Shown here in pieces: positions 44,001-55,000 of a stretch of DNA of 64,000 nt. Source of the DNA: Litoditis marina. Taxonomy: Eukaryota > Nematoda > Chromadorea > Rhabditida > Rhabditidae. Position 1 is the stretch's first letter, and the number at the start of each line of letters is the position of its first letter. The stretch is from assembly GCA_964036275.1 (NCBI GenBank), contig OZ038434.1, forward strand, positions 31,086,947-31,150,946, in the 5' to 3' direction. The notes beneath the pieces were generated by a model. The model had not been told where the DNA came from. It searched no databases and saw nothing but the letters and a program-made list of their open reading frames with translations. The translations under genes and the position numbers were made by a program.

Positions 44001-45411
44001 TACGATCATGAACTTAAAAAAAGATAGTTCTACTTCGAGCACAGATGGGCTAACTATAACAACCCAAGGCTTGAAGAGTTGAATATTCCTCCGAACCAAG
44101 AAGGTAAAAGTCATACGTCCCCTCTAACCTCTAACAATCATCCAGCAATTCCCAAAGTTTCGGCAACGCTGTTGGTACGCGGTTGGTTCCCCAGCCAAAT
44201 TAGAGAATAAATTAATGATTTCCCGTTCAAGGATCCGGGGTATAACACCTATGAATTTGACGGAACACTGTGCAGAGTTCACGAATCAATGGAACATCCT
44301 AGGTAATTTGATAACAGATTAGTTCCACCCTGGAAATATTTAACACAATTTTTACTCAATGAGAGAAAACAACATACCCGCTTCGCACATAATTCTGCAC
44401 ACAAACGAGATGACGTAGATTTCTCCAAAACAAGCTCGAAAACCAATTTCGCTATCTGTAAAATAATGAATATTTCAATTAATAGAAAAAAACTACGAAC
44501 TTCCAAACAGACTTTGTTATTGGGCAATCTCTGAAAGATCCCAGGTAATGTGAAAACAACAGAAACAATAATTGAAAATTGCCAAAAAAGAAAATTGCGA
44601 ATATAATTTGCACCCACCATTCCCTGCATTTTACTTCACATCTCTACACATATCTCCGACAAACACGTGAAAATTATGATTTTGCTCAAAGAATGGACAA
44701 ATTCTCCCATTTTCGACGCAAAAAATAGCCCGTTTCCCGATTTTTCTAGCTGTTCGGACAACTTTAGAGGGGTGTGTCCCAACCGTTTTGTCAAAAACAC
44801 TCGAATCAGAGAAAAACGTAGAACGTTACCTACCTGCTCGATTACGGTCCTGTTTTGGAAAGAAATCGATAGGAACCGGCTGGAACAACGTTGAAGGGTG
44901 GATGGTGTGACCTCAGATAGTGCCGAACGAGCGAGCTCGACCGTAGACTGGAACTGTGTATTGGTATGAGTTATGATAATAAACACGCTTTTCGGAAGTG
45001 TAGTCGAAAAACAACATAAAGTGACCAAAAATAATAACAACATAATACAGATTTTTGTGGAAATACATTGTCCAAGAACAGAACAACTAGGTTTGCAAAG
45101 GCGGAAGATTTTCGGTCACCTATCTTCCCGTTGGCAAAGTTGCGCGCTGAGAGTGCGCCGCAAATGGTACGCTCCAAGATTTGATCCACTTTCCTGGGCT
45201 GTCTCACTCCTTTTCGCGGGTCAAGCTTAATTGCGTACCATTTGAGCGTCTCCCGTGATATGAGAAATATGTGTATTTTTTTATAAATAGGAGTTTGAAA
45301 TAACGTTCCGCCCTTCTTACGATCTCAATATGTGACTCAGAAACAACGCCTGTATCCCGCCTATAATTCATTAAATCTGCACGAGCTTACCTCATCAGGG
45401 TTTGTAGACAT
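38011..45411 (-). CDS. MIF4G-domain (eIF4G-like) protein with C-terminal leucine zipper
   Basis: Eleven coding exons: 45391-45411 (MSTNPDE), 44834-44953, 44378-44455, 43676-43786, 43271-43335, 42812-42905, 42014-42147, 38962-39019, 38600-38656, 38193-38339 and 38011-38025. All phases agree, giving 299 residues. The middle exons follow the eIF4G MIF4G fold: LARSALSEVTPSTLQRC, IAKLVFELVLEK, SHLFNHSIVPSHDMKRYLDD, LKQLEAASQNFSHESR and MISDLKKLRQKGW, the last two matching the SSRIRFMLQDVLDLR region. The C-terminus is a zipper (LLKIQNEQLRSQNEQLLARF) ending QPQQNVAE. No eIF4E-binding motif or MA3 domain is seen, so it is a short MIF4G paralogue rather than full eIF4G. The ATG lies 34 bases after an acceptor, consistent with trans-splicing. 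Intron 7 (39.0-42.0 kb) is full of transposons. Confidence 0.8.
39480..39850. repeat. Tandem repeat, unit about 130 bp
   Basis: Two full units and a partial third share TAAGTACTAACGACTGTTAA, TTTCCACTGCTTTTTG and CTTCCACGAGTAATAAA. It lies in intron 7 of the MIF4G gene. Confidence 0.8.
39870..39984 (-). CDS. Possible alternative terminal exon of the MIF4G gene
   Basis: After the acceptor CTCATCTAG, the phase left open by exon 7 (ending FSHESR) reads on through SYFTYCRSLSGKVAQVYVLE and RPDVTQLVIVTQAPPNN to a TAA. It would replace the helix reading MISDLKKLRQKGW and the zipper with a 37-residue tail. Phase fit, acceptor and Arg/Val-rich coding look support it; no AATAAA is seen just downstream. 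Confidence 0.45.
40611..41985. mobile_element. Helitron-like element with palindromic end, in MIF4G intron 7
   Basis: The left part (40611-40930) is a long palindrome whose arms begin TAGTAAAAAGTGGGG. The right end carries CGCAGCGCTTCGCGCTGCG at about 41969. The interior shares blocks with the insertion at 55256-57368, such as GACACGA, TGTTAAATTACGAAAAA and CAAACCAAACACAACTCAC, and has GGCGCC motifs. The right end lies about 28 bases from the donor of exon 7. Confidence 0.6.
42280..42545. mobile_element. CGATTATGTGG-family MITE interrupted by G-rich sequence
   Basis: The left part has GAATATGTGGACCTATCCCG and CGGTCCTTTAAACT; the right part has TTTAAACTACAATCGAAAAATG. Between them lies a direct repeat flanked by ATACCCTAAATGC-type ends with poly-G runs at about 42443 and 42485. 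Confidence 0.55.
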
Positions 45412-45617
45412 ATTGTGAACAGTAGATAGAGCAGCGACAATACACCTGTAACTAAATTCATACGTACAAATAAGTGGGAATCTTCAGACATTGTTGAAAG
45501 ACTAGCTAATTATCAAAAAGTCATCAAACTCAGTTTATACGTGGATATGTTGGGTCGAGTTCTACCAACTCAATTAGCCCAACTGTTAATTACTATTTAC
45601 ATAATGCGAGTGGAGTG

Positions 45618-47134
45618 GGGACCTACTAATTACCGCACCTACCGCACCGCTGAAATACCGCACCGCGATTTGAAAATACCGCACCGTACCGCACCAGCGC
45701 CAATTTGCGTATTTTTTCAAAAATTCCAAAGTCTCCAATTTTGCAAGCAAAATAGTTCCTAAAGCAGAAATCCTAATCTTTCATCACTTGAAAACAAACA
45801 TAGTGATCTCGAGAAAACGTTCTTTCCAACTTTCTCACTAGAAGACCATACGCTTATACGCTTTACGTATTGCATTTTCGTTTTCTGTTGGGTGACTTCA
45901 TACCTTCATGTTTTCATGAGTTATCAAATGTATAGAAGAAGCTGCTCATCATTTCAAAAGAAAAGTACAGCCAATTCTACAACTAACCGGGTTTTTAGGT
46001 AACTTAACCTTTTTTTGGTAACCTATTTTTCAGGTTACTTAGTAGGTAACCTGAAAGTAACCTAAAACTGAAATCGGGTTACCGGTAAAACTAACGATGA
46101 AAACCACATTCTGCGTTAGAAAAACAGGTAACCGGTTTTTCATTTTAGGTTACCATCCGGTTACCTACTGAGGTAACCTGAAAAATGGGTTACCCAAAAA
46201 GGGTTAGGTTACCTGAAAACCCGGTTAGTTGTAGAATTCACCGAAAAGTACTGAGGAGTACCCATGATGATGGCTTTTTCTCCACTACTTAAAACTATGT
46301 CATGAACCTCAGATATACCGTAAAACTAATGAACGCCGGCCTCACCTGACTCAAGTGTGCTTTTTATTTCTAGTTTCTAGAACCGTTTTTCACAGCCGTT
46401 TTTGTAACGCTTCCATCAGTACAAATATATATTATATGTGAATAATACGAGAGAGGATAGAACGTATACGTGACCTCGCATTTAGTAACTTAACGGTGAT
46501 TGATTCTAAACGTGAAAATATGTTTTCTTCTATCTGTGTTCATGAGAGCTGGATCTCTGCATCGACAGACAGTTTGCTCCTAACGAAGTCCTAGCTGCTA
46601 TGGGACAACAGTTTTGAGAGACCCGAACTGGCTAACTCTGTAATGATCAACTACTTTGCTGTTGGTCCGACATATTAAATACCGGGCTTGCTTTTTGTTG
46701 TTTCAAGAATACCCAAGTAGTTATCGTTGTTATCGATGAACCTTTTTGGAAACAGTCGGAAAATATCTTAGATGCATGCTTCGACAAATATAGTGACCAA
46801 TTTGCTTTTAGAAGAGCTGAAAGGATCTCTAGACAAATGAACTGACTGAAAACTATTTTTCGAAACACAATTCAGAATATTTCCACTATTCCTGCAGAAA
46901 AAGGAAATAAACTAATTGTGTTCGGTCATTAAACATCATGTTCAGACTTGCTGTATCTAAAGTGATGAAAAGGATAGGATTTCTGCTTTAGAAACTATTT
47001 TAATTGCAAAATTAAAGATTTTGTGTTTTTTGAAAAAAATACGCAAATTTGCGCTGGTGCGGTACGGTGCGGTATTTTCAAATCGCGGTGCGGTATTTCA
47101 CCCGGTGCGGTAGGTGCGGTAATTAGTAGGTCCC
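45618..47134. mobile_element. Mutator-like foldback element, 1.5 kb, 9-bp target duplication
   Basis: Inverted ends start GGGACCTACTAATTACCGCA and run about 165 bp on each side (landmarks ACCGCACCGCGATTTGAAAA and TAAAGCAGAAATCCTA on the left, complements on the right). The flanks repeat AGTGGAGTG exactly (45609-45617 and 47135-47143). Long termini with a 9-bp duplication are typical of Mutator-like elements. No transposase frame is seen, so it is non-autonomous. A GGTTACC palindrome (45985-46243) is nested inside. Confidence 0.85.
45985..46243. mobile_element. GGTTACC palindromic element nested in the Mutator-like element
   Basis: Ends are ATTCTACAACTAACCGGG and its complement; the body alternates GGTAACC and GGTTACC. 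Best preserved copy of this family in the window. Confidence 0.85.
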
Positions 47135-47585
47135 AGTGGAGTGTTAAATTGAAATATTATATACTAAGTATAACTAATATTAGTCAACTGACAAATAGTA
47201 TGACAAGATAGATAGGAAGTTTGTCCGACCAGACCGACCGACCGACGATAAGATGATGATAAATTTTTTTTAGGCATGCCTTTAAAGAATTTCACTTCCC
47301 GCCCAATTTGGGTTAGAGCGCCAATTATGACTAGCGCAGACTTGCGGCCCTCTACTTTTCTCTGCCGTTTGAGTTCACTGATTTGATCTTTTTCTGAAGA
47401 AGTTTTTTCGTACCAAGGCACCTTCATTATTATTTTTGCTACACAAACATTCTTTCTTTTTGTAAACCGCAACTGCTTACATTCCGAAATTCCAGAAGAA
47501 TATACATGCAATATTTACATTCAGACCCAAACACGTTCATTTAGACTATCACAATATGAAGGTCCCGTGGTGAAGTCGTGCGGAA

Positions 47586-48412
47586 TCACTTTTTCTCATC
47601 CTGCAAATATATAGTTGCAAAATATGAAGAAATTCACGGAGTGGGTCAAATGAGTAAAAATAATTAGTGATTGATTGATTAATGATTAAGATGAACGCAG
47701 TTTTGTATTTCCTTTACCTTTACAGTTTTGTAACGTTTTTTAGAGGTTTGTTTACTGGTTTGGTTGTTAACAAAATTTCCAAAATATTATAAAGAAAGTT
47801 GCCCACCTCTTTCTTCTCTTCTTTCTCATCCTGAAAATACAAGGATAAGAACTCGGAAACTCATACATATTCGGATACAAAATATATAAACAAGACAACA
47901 CGATTTGTTTAATCGGCGTAGAACTCTCTACTTTTAAAATAAACTAAGTGATCAAAAAGCACGATTATGTGGACCAAACCAGTGTCAACGGTCCTATAAA
48001 CTGCAATAAAAAATGTATTGAGGTTTAAAGAAGTAAAGCGTTGCGATTGGACCACATAATCGCTCTTTTTTAAATCAGAAAAGTAATAAATATATTAGTT
48101 GAGTAACTAACTGGAAGAAGTCGATATAATATAGTACCTAGCTCCACAGTACGGCTGCAATTAGTCATTGTTACAATCCGTTAGTTTGTCAGCAGAATAC
48201 AGCTAACATCACAAATAAAAAGGGGCATGGCTTAATTTTACCTCTTTCTTCTCCTCTTCTTCCTCCTTCTTTTCTTCTTTCTTCTCATCCTTGTCATCCT
48301 TCTCCTCTTTTTTCTCTTCTTTCTTCTCTTCTTTCTTCTCTTCTTTCTTTTCTTCCTTTTTGTCCTCTCCCTTCTTTTCATCCTTTTTGTCTTCCTTTTT
48401 GTCGTCATCTTC
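47586..48412 (-). CDS. Lys/Glu-rich C-terminal end of a truncated gene
   Basis: Three phase-0 exons with good splice sites: 48242-48412 (EDDDKKEDKKDEKKGEDKK, then repeated EEKK units), 47807-47830 (DEKEEKKE) and 47586-47600 (DEKK, TGA). Together they form an acidic/basic charged tail of 69 residues. The acceptor of the first exon lies only about 30 bases from the border of the duplicated hst-6 block at 48444, and no upstream exon is found within or beyond that block. The parent gene cannot be identified. Low complexity makes coding status uncertain, but the three matched junctions argue for it. Confidence 0.5.
47950..48075. mobile_element. Palindromic MITE, CGATTATGTGG family
   Basis: Ends AAAAAGCACGATTATGTGG and CCACATAATCGCTCTTTTT are inverted; the core has AAACTGCAATAAAAAATGTA. 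It lies just upstream of the middle Lys/Glu-rich exon on the minus strand. Confidence 0.75.
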
Positions 48413-48591
48413 CTGGAAATATTTAGTTTAACGAAAAACGATTAAATTATGTGTTGGTATAAACAGTTGAAGTTCTCTTCGTTTCGCTCAAACATGACTT
48501 TCACATGTTGCAGGCTCTTCCACCAATGAAGTCGCCTATGAATCCTATGTTCCGTCGAGGTAGGACATTACTTTTAATGATGTGTCATGTA

Positions 48592-48818
48592 CATACACCG
48601 CCAAGGGTCTCTCAGTTTTTCTGAGAGCTCGTGATACCTTCTTCTTTTTTGAGCTGCGACCCCTCCAAATTAGTTGGAAACTGCAATTTTCAGGATTTTT
48701 GGTTCCATTTTGACTAGACTTGTATGAAATTTGCTGGTTTTCAACTTGTGAACCCTACTTTTCATGGAAATTAGTTTGCGGCCCCTCCCCATATCATAGG
48801 AGGCCTTGGCGGTGTATG
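48592..48818. mobile_element. MITE, CATACACCGCCAAGG family, only in the second hst-6 copy
   Basis: Inverted ends CATACACCGCCAAGG and CCTTGGCGGTGTATGG. The first copy lacks it at the equivalent place (after TTAATGATGT near 14965). TA flanks both ends, which would fit a 2-bp TA duplication, though nearby bases also changed. Confidence 0.85.
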
Positions 48819-49323
48819 GGTATGTATTAGTATTAGGGTGTTTCACAAATTCACAAATTTTACATTCATCTCGAAAAACAGGGCACAGGGCTTATCAAAA
48901 AAGGGTTTTTGTGAGTTTGGGCCAGATGGCGGGGTATAATTCATAATCTGTATTGACACCTCGAACTCGAAAAGTACAAAATTTCAGTTCTCTTAGTGAG
49001 TTTGCGTAAATTCAGGTTTTTGCGACGAGAGTTCTCTAGTTTGATTTTGGATTTTTACTGATATTTTCCATAAAAATACCTTGAGCAACAGTGTGTGCTA
49101 GAACAGACTCAATTGTAATTTTTTTGATATAGGAGCAATATATATTTTTATAAATGGGATAGTTTTCATATTTTGTTCAGGTTCTCGTTGAAGGAGATGC
49201 GTAGTTTCGCCGTGCGGAAACAGCTTTCCATGGACTATCGATCGGGCCTCTACACTCGGGTCAATCTATCGTTTAGTAGGATACTGGAAGATGTTCAGAA
49301 TAGGTATGAACTTCACATGATTG

Positions 49324-49493
49324 CAGACACCAGTGAGGTCCGACTAAGCAACAAAAAGTAATCGGTTTTTAGATGTAAACACGTGAAAATTTAGGATTTT
49401 TCATCAAAGGTAGACCGATTTTCATCTTTTCGGCTAAAAAGTAGTCCGTTTTTCGAACTTTTCTGACTATTCGGACAACCTTGCTGGTGTATG
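49324..49493. mobile_element. hAT-like MITE with exact 8-bp duplication, only in the second hst-6 copy
   Basis: Begins CAGACACCAGTGAGGTCCGA and ends CTTGCTGGTGTATG. Flanks CATGATTG (49316-49323 and 49494-49501) are identical, while the first copy has a single unoccupied site at about 15467. This fixes the boundaries of the CACCAGTAAGG family. Confidence 0.9.
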
Positions 49494-49597
49494 CATGATT
49501 GCATATTGCCCCCCCCCCCCCCCCCCCCCCAAAATATGCAAGGTCGTACTACCATCAGAAGTGCAGTTCTTACGTTTTCAATATTCTAAGCATGTGC

Positions 49598-49650
49598 TGT
49601 TGTCTGTCAATCTATCATTGAATAGGATACTAGAAGACGTTCATAATAGG
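49598..49650 (+). pseudogene. Extra copy of the end of hst-6 exon 3
   Basis: GTCAATCTATCATTGAATAG and the following bases read VNLSLNRILEDVHNR, closely matching the end of exon 3 (VNLSFSRILEDVQNR), and are followed by GTGAGC. It lies about 300 bases after the normal exon 3; the first copy has transposon sequence at this position. Confidence 0.65.
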
Positions 49651-52042
49651 TGAGCACATCGTTTTTGTACGATTCTCATTGCTACAAATATTCGGAAAAG
49701 TGAGCTTCTCATCAAAAGGAAAGTCCAAAAGGAGAGGGACCGTTGTCTAAGTTATTTACTTTGAAGTGGCGAAAACACACATGTCACGTTCTGAGTATTC
49801 TGATCATTTATTCCAGATTGGACATCAAAGCGAGTGACGTCATCGTCTTCGTGCACATTCAGAAGACGGCCGGCACGTCGTTCGAGAAGTTCCTGGTGAA
49901 GTATCTGGAGCTGGAACGACCCTGCGACTGTAGCCGGGGGAAAAAGAAGTGCACGTGCACGAGGCCGAATAGCAGGAATGAGGTGAGCGCACTAGAGTAC
50001 AGTTCTCCGCATAACCGGAAATCTCAGTAACTGACTTTTTTGGCAATTTCTGTAAATTTCGGTCATTTTTGTAGAATATGTGTGGATGTGGAGATGAGGG
50101 ATGTTAGTTGGAGCTACGAATTGGAGTTTTTGAATGAGTAAAATTCGGCGATTTCGCAGCAAAAATTGGCAAATTGTCAAAAAGTTTTTTTCTGGCTTTC
50201 AAACATCTTTGCCGTAAAGTGGTCTCGAGTAGGATATAGGGATATGGCACTTTATAAGCTGTTTTAACATCAGAAATACCCTTTTTTTTCTTGAAATCCC
50301 TGCAAAATCGTAGACTACCCATTCCATCTGGCATTCAATCGGTAGGTTGTTGTTTCACGTTTTACCCTCGCCAGTAACGTGGCGCGGTGTTCTAAAATTC
50401 TCCCGATTTCAGTTGAAATCTGTCGAACCTCATGATTTTTCTGAATATTTTGAGATTTGGAATTTGGAAGTTGGAAATCTACTTTCAGTTTGAATACGTG
50501 GAGTTAAGGAATAGGTCTATGGTATCCAGTGTTTTGACCGGCTAGCGTACCTTAGGAGATTATAATTTTTGGTATTTTTTTCTCGGTAAGTGGTATGAGT
50601 ATTTTTCCACTTTGACTGTATGGAAACATGAAACGATAAAACTGCTCAAATTGTAGTTTGATCTTTGATCTTCGATTTCCAGTCAAACGCGAATGTTGGC
50701 TGACCTGACCCTAGTCGACTGTTACTCTCGTTCGTCAATGGACAGGGAGACGAGAGATCGAATAATGTTGGAGAGTGCCAAGAATAACCTCAGGTACGGT
50801 AGACATTGTTATGATGTGTTGAAAATGGAGCATAGTAGCCTGCTCAGAATCTACTCGTTTTGCTCCAACTCACAGATGGTATTAGGTTATTAGGGAGGTT
50901 CGAACCGTTTACTGATTTGGTTTATTCAACACTATTGTTATTTGTAAGAAGTAATTCACTGGCGTTTTCAAGTTTACACCTTGTGGTTTTCTGTTTACAA
51001 ATATAATTTATATCAACGTTCGTAATTATTCGAATGTCTCTTCAGGAACCTGGCCTATTTCGGTATAAAAGAGCGAATGGACGACAGTCAATTTCTATTC
51101 GAGCAAATATTTTCGATGAGGTGAAAATATGTTTTTTTGCTTTTGCTGGTAGTATAGATTATCTGGGAATCATTTTAATCAATCAACTAGGATGGAACTA
51201 TGGTTGTGAATCAAGTTTAAAAAAATTTCTAGTTGCACTCGAAAACTTTTCTCTAGTCGAGTTGTAATAATCTTGGATGTAAGGTACAAGCTACAACGAT
51301 ACAAATGTCTTTTTTCGCTCGATGGTTCCGACATTATCAAAATTGTTTTGTCAATTTCTGCATTTTCTCCAGATTTATCCGAAACCTGTCCGACTGGCAC
51401 CGCAGCAAGTCGAACGACACGAAAATCACAGCCGATCAGCTGATTCTGATCAGACAGAAAAATCGATTGGACCTCGAATTGTACGACTATGCCATTGAAT
51501 TATTAGAGAGTCGATTGGAATTGTTGAGAAAGAAGGGGAAGGTGGGTGAAGTTGCCAGAATCCTGTTATTTTACGAGTCTCACTACTTTATTCTACTTTT
51601 TTTCGGTGCTCACCGCGCATCTCAGCAACAGTTTTACACATTTATTTGCTCTAGTCTAATCAATTCTCAAGTTTCTCAGATTGTAGCCGTAGATTTGTGT
51701 CAGTTCGTACATGTATAAATTTTTATATTCTTAGAAATAAATGATTTTAATGAATATGTACATGTTGGAATGTGCAAACAATAAATTAAACTAGTTCAGG
51801 TATGCAAACTCTCAAATCTTAACATGTTTTTACCAGGATAGAACAGATAAACTAAGGAAATGGATATTTATGATATAGGCTAGTTTGCATTATCAAGGCA
51901 AGACCAAAAGGCAAAAGGTACATACAGTAGGTCATTACTTATACTAGAAATATCAGAAATGAACAGAATCACGTGAAACGTGAGTTAACACCTAACACGT
52001 TTTCACGTGACAAGTATTTGCCCAGGAGTACACAGTTCTCCG

Positions 52043-55000
52043 TCAATCCCTGCTTAATATTAGCATATGATTATTGGCCGGCATTGCATGGCGAGCGGCC
52101 AGGCGAAGACCAGAGGCGGCCGCCAACTGTAATACAGTTATTGATCTATTCTCATTATTGATTGAAATTAAAATAATCATTTTATTCACCATTCGCTAGA
52201 TACTCGCCTACCAATAAGATGCAAAACCAATCACCTAAAATACGTTTTACGCTACGGCCTAAAAAGTTAGGGGCAGGTGAAGTGAGAGCACGTGGGCTCA
52301 ACGATCAACTTACTTCATCTAGAAAACCCCAGCGACGAATAATACTACTCAACTACAAAATATCAGTCATGCTCACTCTAACATCATATAAGGTGGGTTT
52401 CAGGTCGGCAAGGTTTACATCCCACAAAAGTAGTTGGTAGGTGAAATTCCGGCTGAAATAACTTGGATAAAATCGATAATTCATCCGAATCGACCAACCT
52501 CCGACAGAAATGTCACATCCCTCAGTCCCCATTCCTTGTTCTGCGATCGAAGCGACGCGTCGAAGTCGATATTACTCTGTGGGGAGATGACGCCATCTAT
52601 TGAATATGGTCCGTAGGTGATCAGCATCCCGCTGCCGTGCTTCAGAAGGGCACTCGACGACTGGAATTTAGAATGTGACCAAATCTCAGTTGTAGTTTGA
52701 TCAAGCTAGATCATACGAATTTCGAACAAATAGGAACGGGATCAATGAACAAATTCAGAAGGGCACTCGATGACTGGAATATGTTGGGTAAATAAGTACA
52801 TAGGTGAAAAGTCGAGGAACTATTAGCCCCTAAATAGGGAGAATTCAGCTACAAAATCGCGGCCCTAAAAGTAACCTTTAGTCCTTTGACTTTTCATGTG
52901 AGTACAGTATTGGGTTTGACCGAATCTAAGTTGTAGTTTGACCCTGATGCGAGCTAGAATTCACCAAATTCGACCAAATAGAATCAAACTACAAACACAG
53001 TCGTATAGGGCAACATACAGCATTAAGGCTTGCTTCAGAAGGGAAATCGCCGACTGGTATTGATCCAAACGGTGTTGGGTTGAAAAATCGCATCAACACC
53101 ACTAGAGTTGCCCGAATGGTCATGAGAATTCAAGAAGAGTTACTCTTTTCCGGCTGATGTGGGCATAATTGGCCAATTTTCAATGCTTCTCCTGAAGCCA
53201 CACATTCTCATCATTCTTCCCAAAGAAACAACCTCCGACATGAAACATTGGTAATCAGAACGAAACATAAAAGCTGTTGGCAGTGGGAAAGCTGTTCAAA
53301 TTCATGAGAGCAAAACAGAACTCACCTCGAACAATCCGGCCACAGCCGCGTCGCTACTGATATGAATCATGTTGATGTTCAACACGACGTCCACCTGAAT
53401 GGGAAACGAGAAATCAGTGAGAGACTTGTGATGTTTGTTGTGACGATATAGATTCTATTCTGTTCTGTTTTTGTTCTCTTTCTCCTTGTTGTGTTTTCAT
53501 TTTTTCTGTTTTCTCTTCTTGTTACCACTCGCTTTTGCACGGAATAAAGTGTTCATATATAAAACCGCACCGACTGCCGGATACGCACGGCAAATTCCAA
53601 AAAAATCTGTTTTGAATTATATATACCGGGTGATGATCGAAAGCGTTGTAGAATAAGAAATGTTGGTTATTTCTCGAAAAAAGTCACATTCCCCTACACA
53701 CTTCCCGGATAACTAAGTAAAACGTGCAAAGAAAAGCCGATGAAAAGGACCCAATGGTCGGACCAAGAATGTTTATTGAATCATATGAGATGTGATTCGA
53801 AGTGTAGAAGAACGAGTATTTAAACACCAAAAAGAACCCATAATCAGTGAAGGCGAAAGATTCAAAAGGGGAGCTCAGACTAAGTACTGTTTCTACACGT
53901 TACAAAACGAGTTAAATAGTTTACAAGTTTTACAAAACTAGTTGAATAGTTCAAGTGTAAATACCTGATTCGGTCCGAAATCCTCGGGAAGTGCCCACCG
54001 ATTCACGGGTCGCGCCACGTCTATGAACAGCGGCACTCGCACATTCGGCTGCTGAAAAGAGTACAATAATTGAATAATACAAATGTAAAGTTTATACCCA
54101 TTGCAATGTACACTTTACAAAGAAAGAAACTGAAACTGTGGATAGAGAACAAATGCGGGTTCTAGACGATGCACTCTGTGTACAAACAAAACGGCGATGG
54201 GTCATTGTAGAAACACTAGAAAACGGTTACTTCACAAAATAGAGTCCGGCTGGTACTGTTCAGACTGTTCAAGGAACATGTTATCTCCCGCCAGTTAGCT
54301 GTCTCAAACTATTCACGATCAAAATGACTAGAGAAAGCAACAAATGATGTTATTATTATTATTACTGACAAACAGCGGCGGGCCGAACTCTGATAACAGC
54401 AGGGGTGACCAAAAAGTTGACCAATCCTACCACCGGTACGACCCCTCCCTCTTAAAATATGCAAATTCACCGAAAATCAAGAACTTATTCTTCATAATTG
54501 CGGGAAATTCACCTAAATTGGTGAAAAATCATGGTAATTTGGAAATTTTCGGCCCTGGCAGGCCTTTACGACCCCCCTCTCCCTAAAAATGTTGCACGCG
54601 TGCAACTTGTGGTCACCCCTGGATAACAGTTACGTAGTCGACAAACGTCAACATTGATTACCTCACTTGGTTCGGTTCAACCTTTTCAATTGGATTTCCG
54701 TTCGGTTCTCGATGTTTTCAGCATTCTCACTGAGATTTTGACAGCGTCCCAATGAATTTCAGAGTTGTTTTTCGCCAAGTAATCTTTCTTACAGTAGGTG
54801 AACAAGAATACTTTTGACAGAACGCAATAGGTCTATGATAAACTTTCCTTTAAAATTGCATTGGCTCGCTGCCAAGGTCTCAGTGGGAATGAAAACGAGT
54901 ATACGCACCCTATGATGATCGCTATATCCGACGCGACAATAATACTGTGCAAAGAGCGGTTACCTACACAGGTAACCAGAAAACGAGGTTACTAAAAACC

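Larger units (their letters stand above)
48514..51541 (+). pseudogene. hst-6 second copy, missing catalytic exons
   Basis: Homology to the intact gene starts at 48444. Present with intact splice sites: exon 2 (48514-48559), 3 (49181-49303), 4 (49817-49982), 8 (50683-50793), 9 (51046-51120) and 10 (51373-51541). Exons 5, 6 and most of 7 are lost in one deletion (only GGCATTCAATCG of exon 7 survives near 50330), and a second deletion after exon 10 removes exon 11. Exon 1 lies outside the duplicated block. Without CGLHADFTE, the 3'-phosphate motif and the membrane anchor it cannot be a sulfotransferase. Remaining exons stay nearly identical to the parent, so decay is recent. Two MITEs have inserted. 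Confidence 0.93.

Noticed and set aside
44667..45230. Plus-strand frames opposite the MIF4G exons
   Set aside because: Shadows of minus-strand exons with confirmed splice phases.
46647..47511. Minus-strand frames of 73 and 115 codons as a transposase of the foldback element
   Set aside because: They show no recognisable transposase motif, and the longer one lies mostly outside the element's borders.
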